From an uncultured Oscillospiraceae bacterium (lineage in GTDB: Bacteria; Bacillota; Clostridia; Oscillospirales; Acutalibacteraceae), in assembly GCA_900552285.1 (NCBI GenBank), contig URYV01000082.1, positions 1 to 6,777 of the forward strand: a stretch of DNA of 6,777 nt. Reading direction: 5' to 3'. Below, piece after piece: positions 5,546 through 6,777 of the stretch. Each line of letters opens with the position of its first letter. The first letter of the stretch is position 1. The notes under the pieces are model-generated. The model had not been told where the DNA came from and searched no databases. It worked only from the letters and a program-made list of their open reading frames with translations. The position numbers and the translations under genes were made by a program.

Positions 5546-6777
5546 TCAGCTGTTTGTCACAGTACAGTTTTCGAGACCGTTAAAGGGGTCGTCGGGAACG
5601 GGCGAAAGCCCGGATGAAATTTTATCGGAATATATGACCAGCCCGTTGCGATGGCAAACGGGAATGACCGACATTTGTTCGTTAAGACAGGAAAGCCCCT
5701 CGGCAACCGAGCCGTTTCCGTTGTGCATTTTATAAAGCGCAGTTTCAAGAGAAACTCTTTTGGGAGCCGAACCGTCGTTTGCGGTGTCGGCGTCGGCAGC
5801 GTCTGAAACGGTTTCATCCGACGACGTAACGTCCGACGGAAGGCTTTCGACCGCGCCCGAGTCGGAGGAGAAATTGAGGGTTATAAGCCCTCCGGCGGTG
5901 GCGACGGAATATGCGTCAAGATTGTCGGGGATTTTTATTTCGCCGATGTACAGGTCATAGGAATGATACTGTATCGCCGACTTGTATTCCTCAAAGGAAA
6001 GCCCTTTAAGCGTGGTCTCGATACCTGCCGATTTGAGATATTCGGAAATTTTGGTCGCGAGAAGCAGGCGGGCGTTGTTTTCGGAATTGTAAAGAAGAGT
6101 TAAATTTATACTCTTTCCCGACGAATTGACCGCCATATCCCCCGCCTGCTGCTTAATATAGCCGGCGTTTTTCAAATATGCGGCCGCCGAATCGCTGTCC
6201 CTTGCCGTGTTAATGGTCTGAAGCCCCGAAAGCTCGGAAATGTTCGAATGGAAAAGTCCCTTCGCGGCAACGGCATAACCGAAATAAACCGAATTTGTAA
6301 TTTCGGTTCGGTCAATTGACGAGGAAACGGCGCGGCGGAGATTTTCGTCGCTTAGTATTCCCGACGAGGTGTTGACCCCGAGATAGACAAGGTTCTGCAT
6401 GGTGACGGCAACGGTCGTTCCTTTCATGGTGGGAATGTCGTTGGAGCTTAAATCGGAATAATATATGTCGACGCTGCCCACCGACGTTCCGTGGTTTACC
6501 GCGTCGTCGTCGGGAAGATTGACAAGATTTATTTTTGCGATATTTACCCTTCCGCCGATCCAATCCGGATTTGCCTCAAGATAATAATTATCGTTTTGCT
6601 GGCCGAAAACGTACCTGCCGCTGCCAACCGGCGGAACAGACTTGTTATCCGCGTCGACCTGCTTTTCGGTTTCCCTTTCAAAAACGGGAAAATCAAGCAT
6701 ACGGACGATATACTCATCGGTGTTTTTCAAGGTCAGCTCGACGGTGTAGGTCCCCGTCGCCGAATAACCGATTACAT
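5546..6777 (-). CDS. Family-5 ABC transporter solute-binding protein (peptide-type), 5' partial
   Basis: This is the C-terminal part (about 409 residues in frame from 6775) of an extracellular solute-binding protein of the OppA/DppA class (SBP family 5), which captures peptides or similar solutes outside the cell for an ABC importer. The frame stays open to the right edge (VIGYSATGTYTVELTLKNTD), so the start, signal peptide and lipobox lie outside the window; an internal TTG at 6728-6730 is not a convincing start. Family landmarks, in residues counted from the edge, are GSGRYVF (51-57, the usual GSGPY), NPDWIGG (69-75), the FDVYY-like VDIYYSDL (102-109), LRRAVSSSIDR (146-156), GLF (173-175, near the usual P-x-G-x-x-P), YLKNAGY (200-206) and the final MSVIPVCHRNGLVIYSDKI (368-386). 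A Ser/Asp-rich stretch replaces the region that normally holds the 'NPExDxLL' sequence. No permease or ATPase genes follow; the next gene is the Asp23 homologue 23 nt on. Confidence 0.88.
   Translation of the reverse strand, partial: VIGYSATGTYTVELTLKNTDEYIVRMLDFPVFERETEKQVDADNKSVPPVGSGRYVFGQQNDNYYLEANPDWIGGRVNIAKINLVNLPDDDAVNHGTSVGSVDIYYSDLSSNDIPTMKGTTVAVTMQNLVYLGVNTSSGILSDENLRRAVSSSIDRTEITNSVYFGYAVAAKGLFHSNISELSGLQTINTARDSDSAAAYLKNAGYIKQQAGDMAVNSSGKSINLTLLYNSENNARLLLATKISEYLKSAGIETTLKGLSFEEYKSAIQYHSYDLYIGEIKIPDNLDAYSVATAGGLITLNFSSDSGAVESLPSDVTSSDETVSDAADADTANDGSAPKRVSLETALYKMHNGNGSVAEGLSCLNEQMSVIPVCHRNGLVIYSDKISSGLSPVPDDPFNGLENCTVTNS
5762..5869 (-). other. Ser/Asp/Ala-rich low-complexity insert in the solute-binding protein
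   Basis: Thirty-six codons encode a string made mostly of Ser, Asp, Ala, Thr, Val and Glu (for example SLPSDVTSSDETVSDAADAD). It is acidic and almost without large hydrophobic residues, so it should be disordered. Conserved lobe sequence lies on both sides: YDLYIGEIKIPDNLDAYSVA before, and the ALYKM...VIPVCHRNG tail after. It is in frame, with no sign of a frameshift. Confidence 0.7.

Noticed and set aside
5599..5612. CGGGC-GAAA-GCCCG perfect hairpin near the end of the solute-binding protein gene
   Set aside because: Short stem within conserved-frame coding sequence, with no T-run on either strand; likely chance from GC-rich codons.
878..6777. Very frequent TTCGGC/GCCGAA hexamers that look like a dispersed repeat
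   Set aside because: They fall on GCC-GAA and TTC-GGC/TCG-GC codon pairs in the reading frames and are irregularly spaced, so codon preference explains them.
6728..6777. TTG at 6728-6730 as the start of the solute-binding protein
   Set aside because: The same frame stays open to the window edge with typical family sequence, and no signal peptide follows the TTG, so the gene is cut by the window rather than starting here.
1..6777. CRISPR array, tRNA/rRNA, transposase or inverted repeats of an insertion sequence
   Set aside because: I saw no regularly spaced repeats, RNA-gene signatures, transposase motifs or terminal inverted repeats, including at the two left-end junctions.

Overview
The window is a compact, single-strand gene cluster read entirely on the minus strand. 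It looks like DNA from a Gram-positive Clostridia-type bacterium, perhaps a gut Oscillospirales relative. The grounds are strong AGGAG-type ribosome binding sites, the Asp23(YloU)/FakA(YloV) pair typical of Firmicutes, two extracytoplasmic proteins of Gram-positive type, and intermediate GC with many GCC-GAA/TCG codons. The taxonomic call is inference; there is no rRNA or other marker gene.

In transcription order (right to left) the window holds five genes. First is the C-terminal ~409 residues of a family-5 extracellular solute-binding protein, whose start lies beyond the right edge. Then come an Asp23/YloU-family protein (115 aa), a FakA/YloV-family DhaL (DAK2) protein (about 539 aa), a full-length P2-type cation ATPase (881 aa) and a ComEC-like metallo-beta-lactamase-fold lipoprotein. 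Gaps are 23, 27 (18 if the upstream GTG is used), 4 and 43 nt, so this reads as one operon. A hairpin plus T-run in the last gap may reduce transcription into the hydrolase gene.

The most interesting content is that two neighbouring proteins keep the fold and most motifs of their families but have lost specific key residues. The ATPase has TGVS for TGES, DKTGLLT for DKTGTLT, VGDGVND for TGDGVND, NN for the DD after 'VLT', and Ser for the ion-binding Asp of M6. The FakA-like protein keeps its kinase domain but lacks the Cys and two His residues normally conserved in its middle domain. Most of these codons are two or three substitutions away from the canonical ones, so simple sequencing error is unlikely. 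They may mark a diverged, possibly regulatory or non-transporting, version of the pair.

The left ~275 bp is a mosaic. The hydrolase gene is cut off just after its TGDA motif and runs straight into an AT-rich fragment of a GGDEF domain in another frame. That fragment in turn breaks off at about position 58 into a GC-rich 57-bp piece of unknown origin. This looks more like an assembly or amplification chimera at a contig end than natural gene structure. No tRNA, rRNA, CRISPR array, insertion sequence or plus-strand gene was seen.
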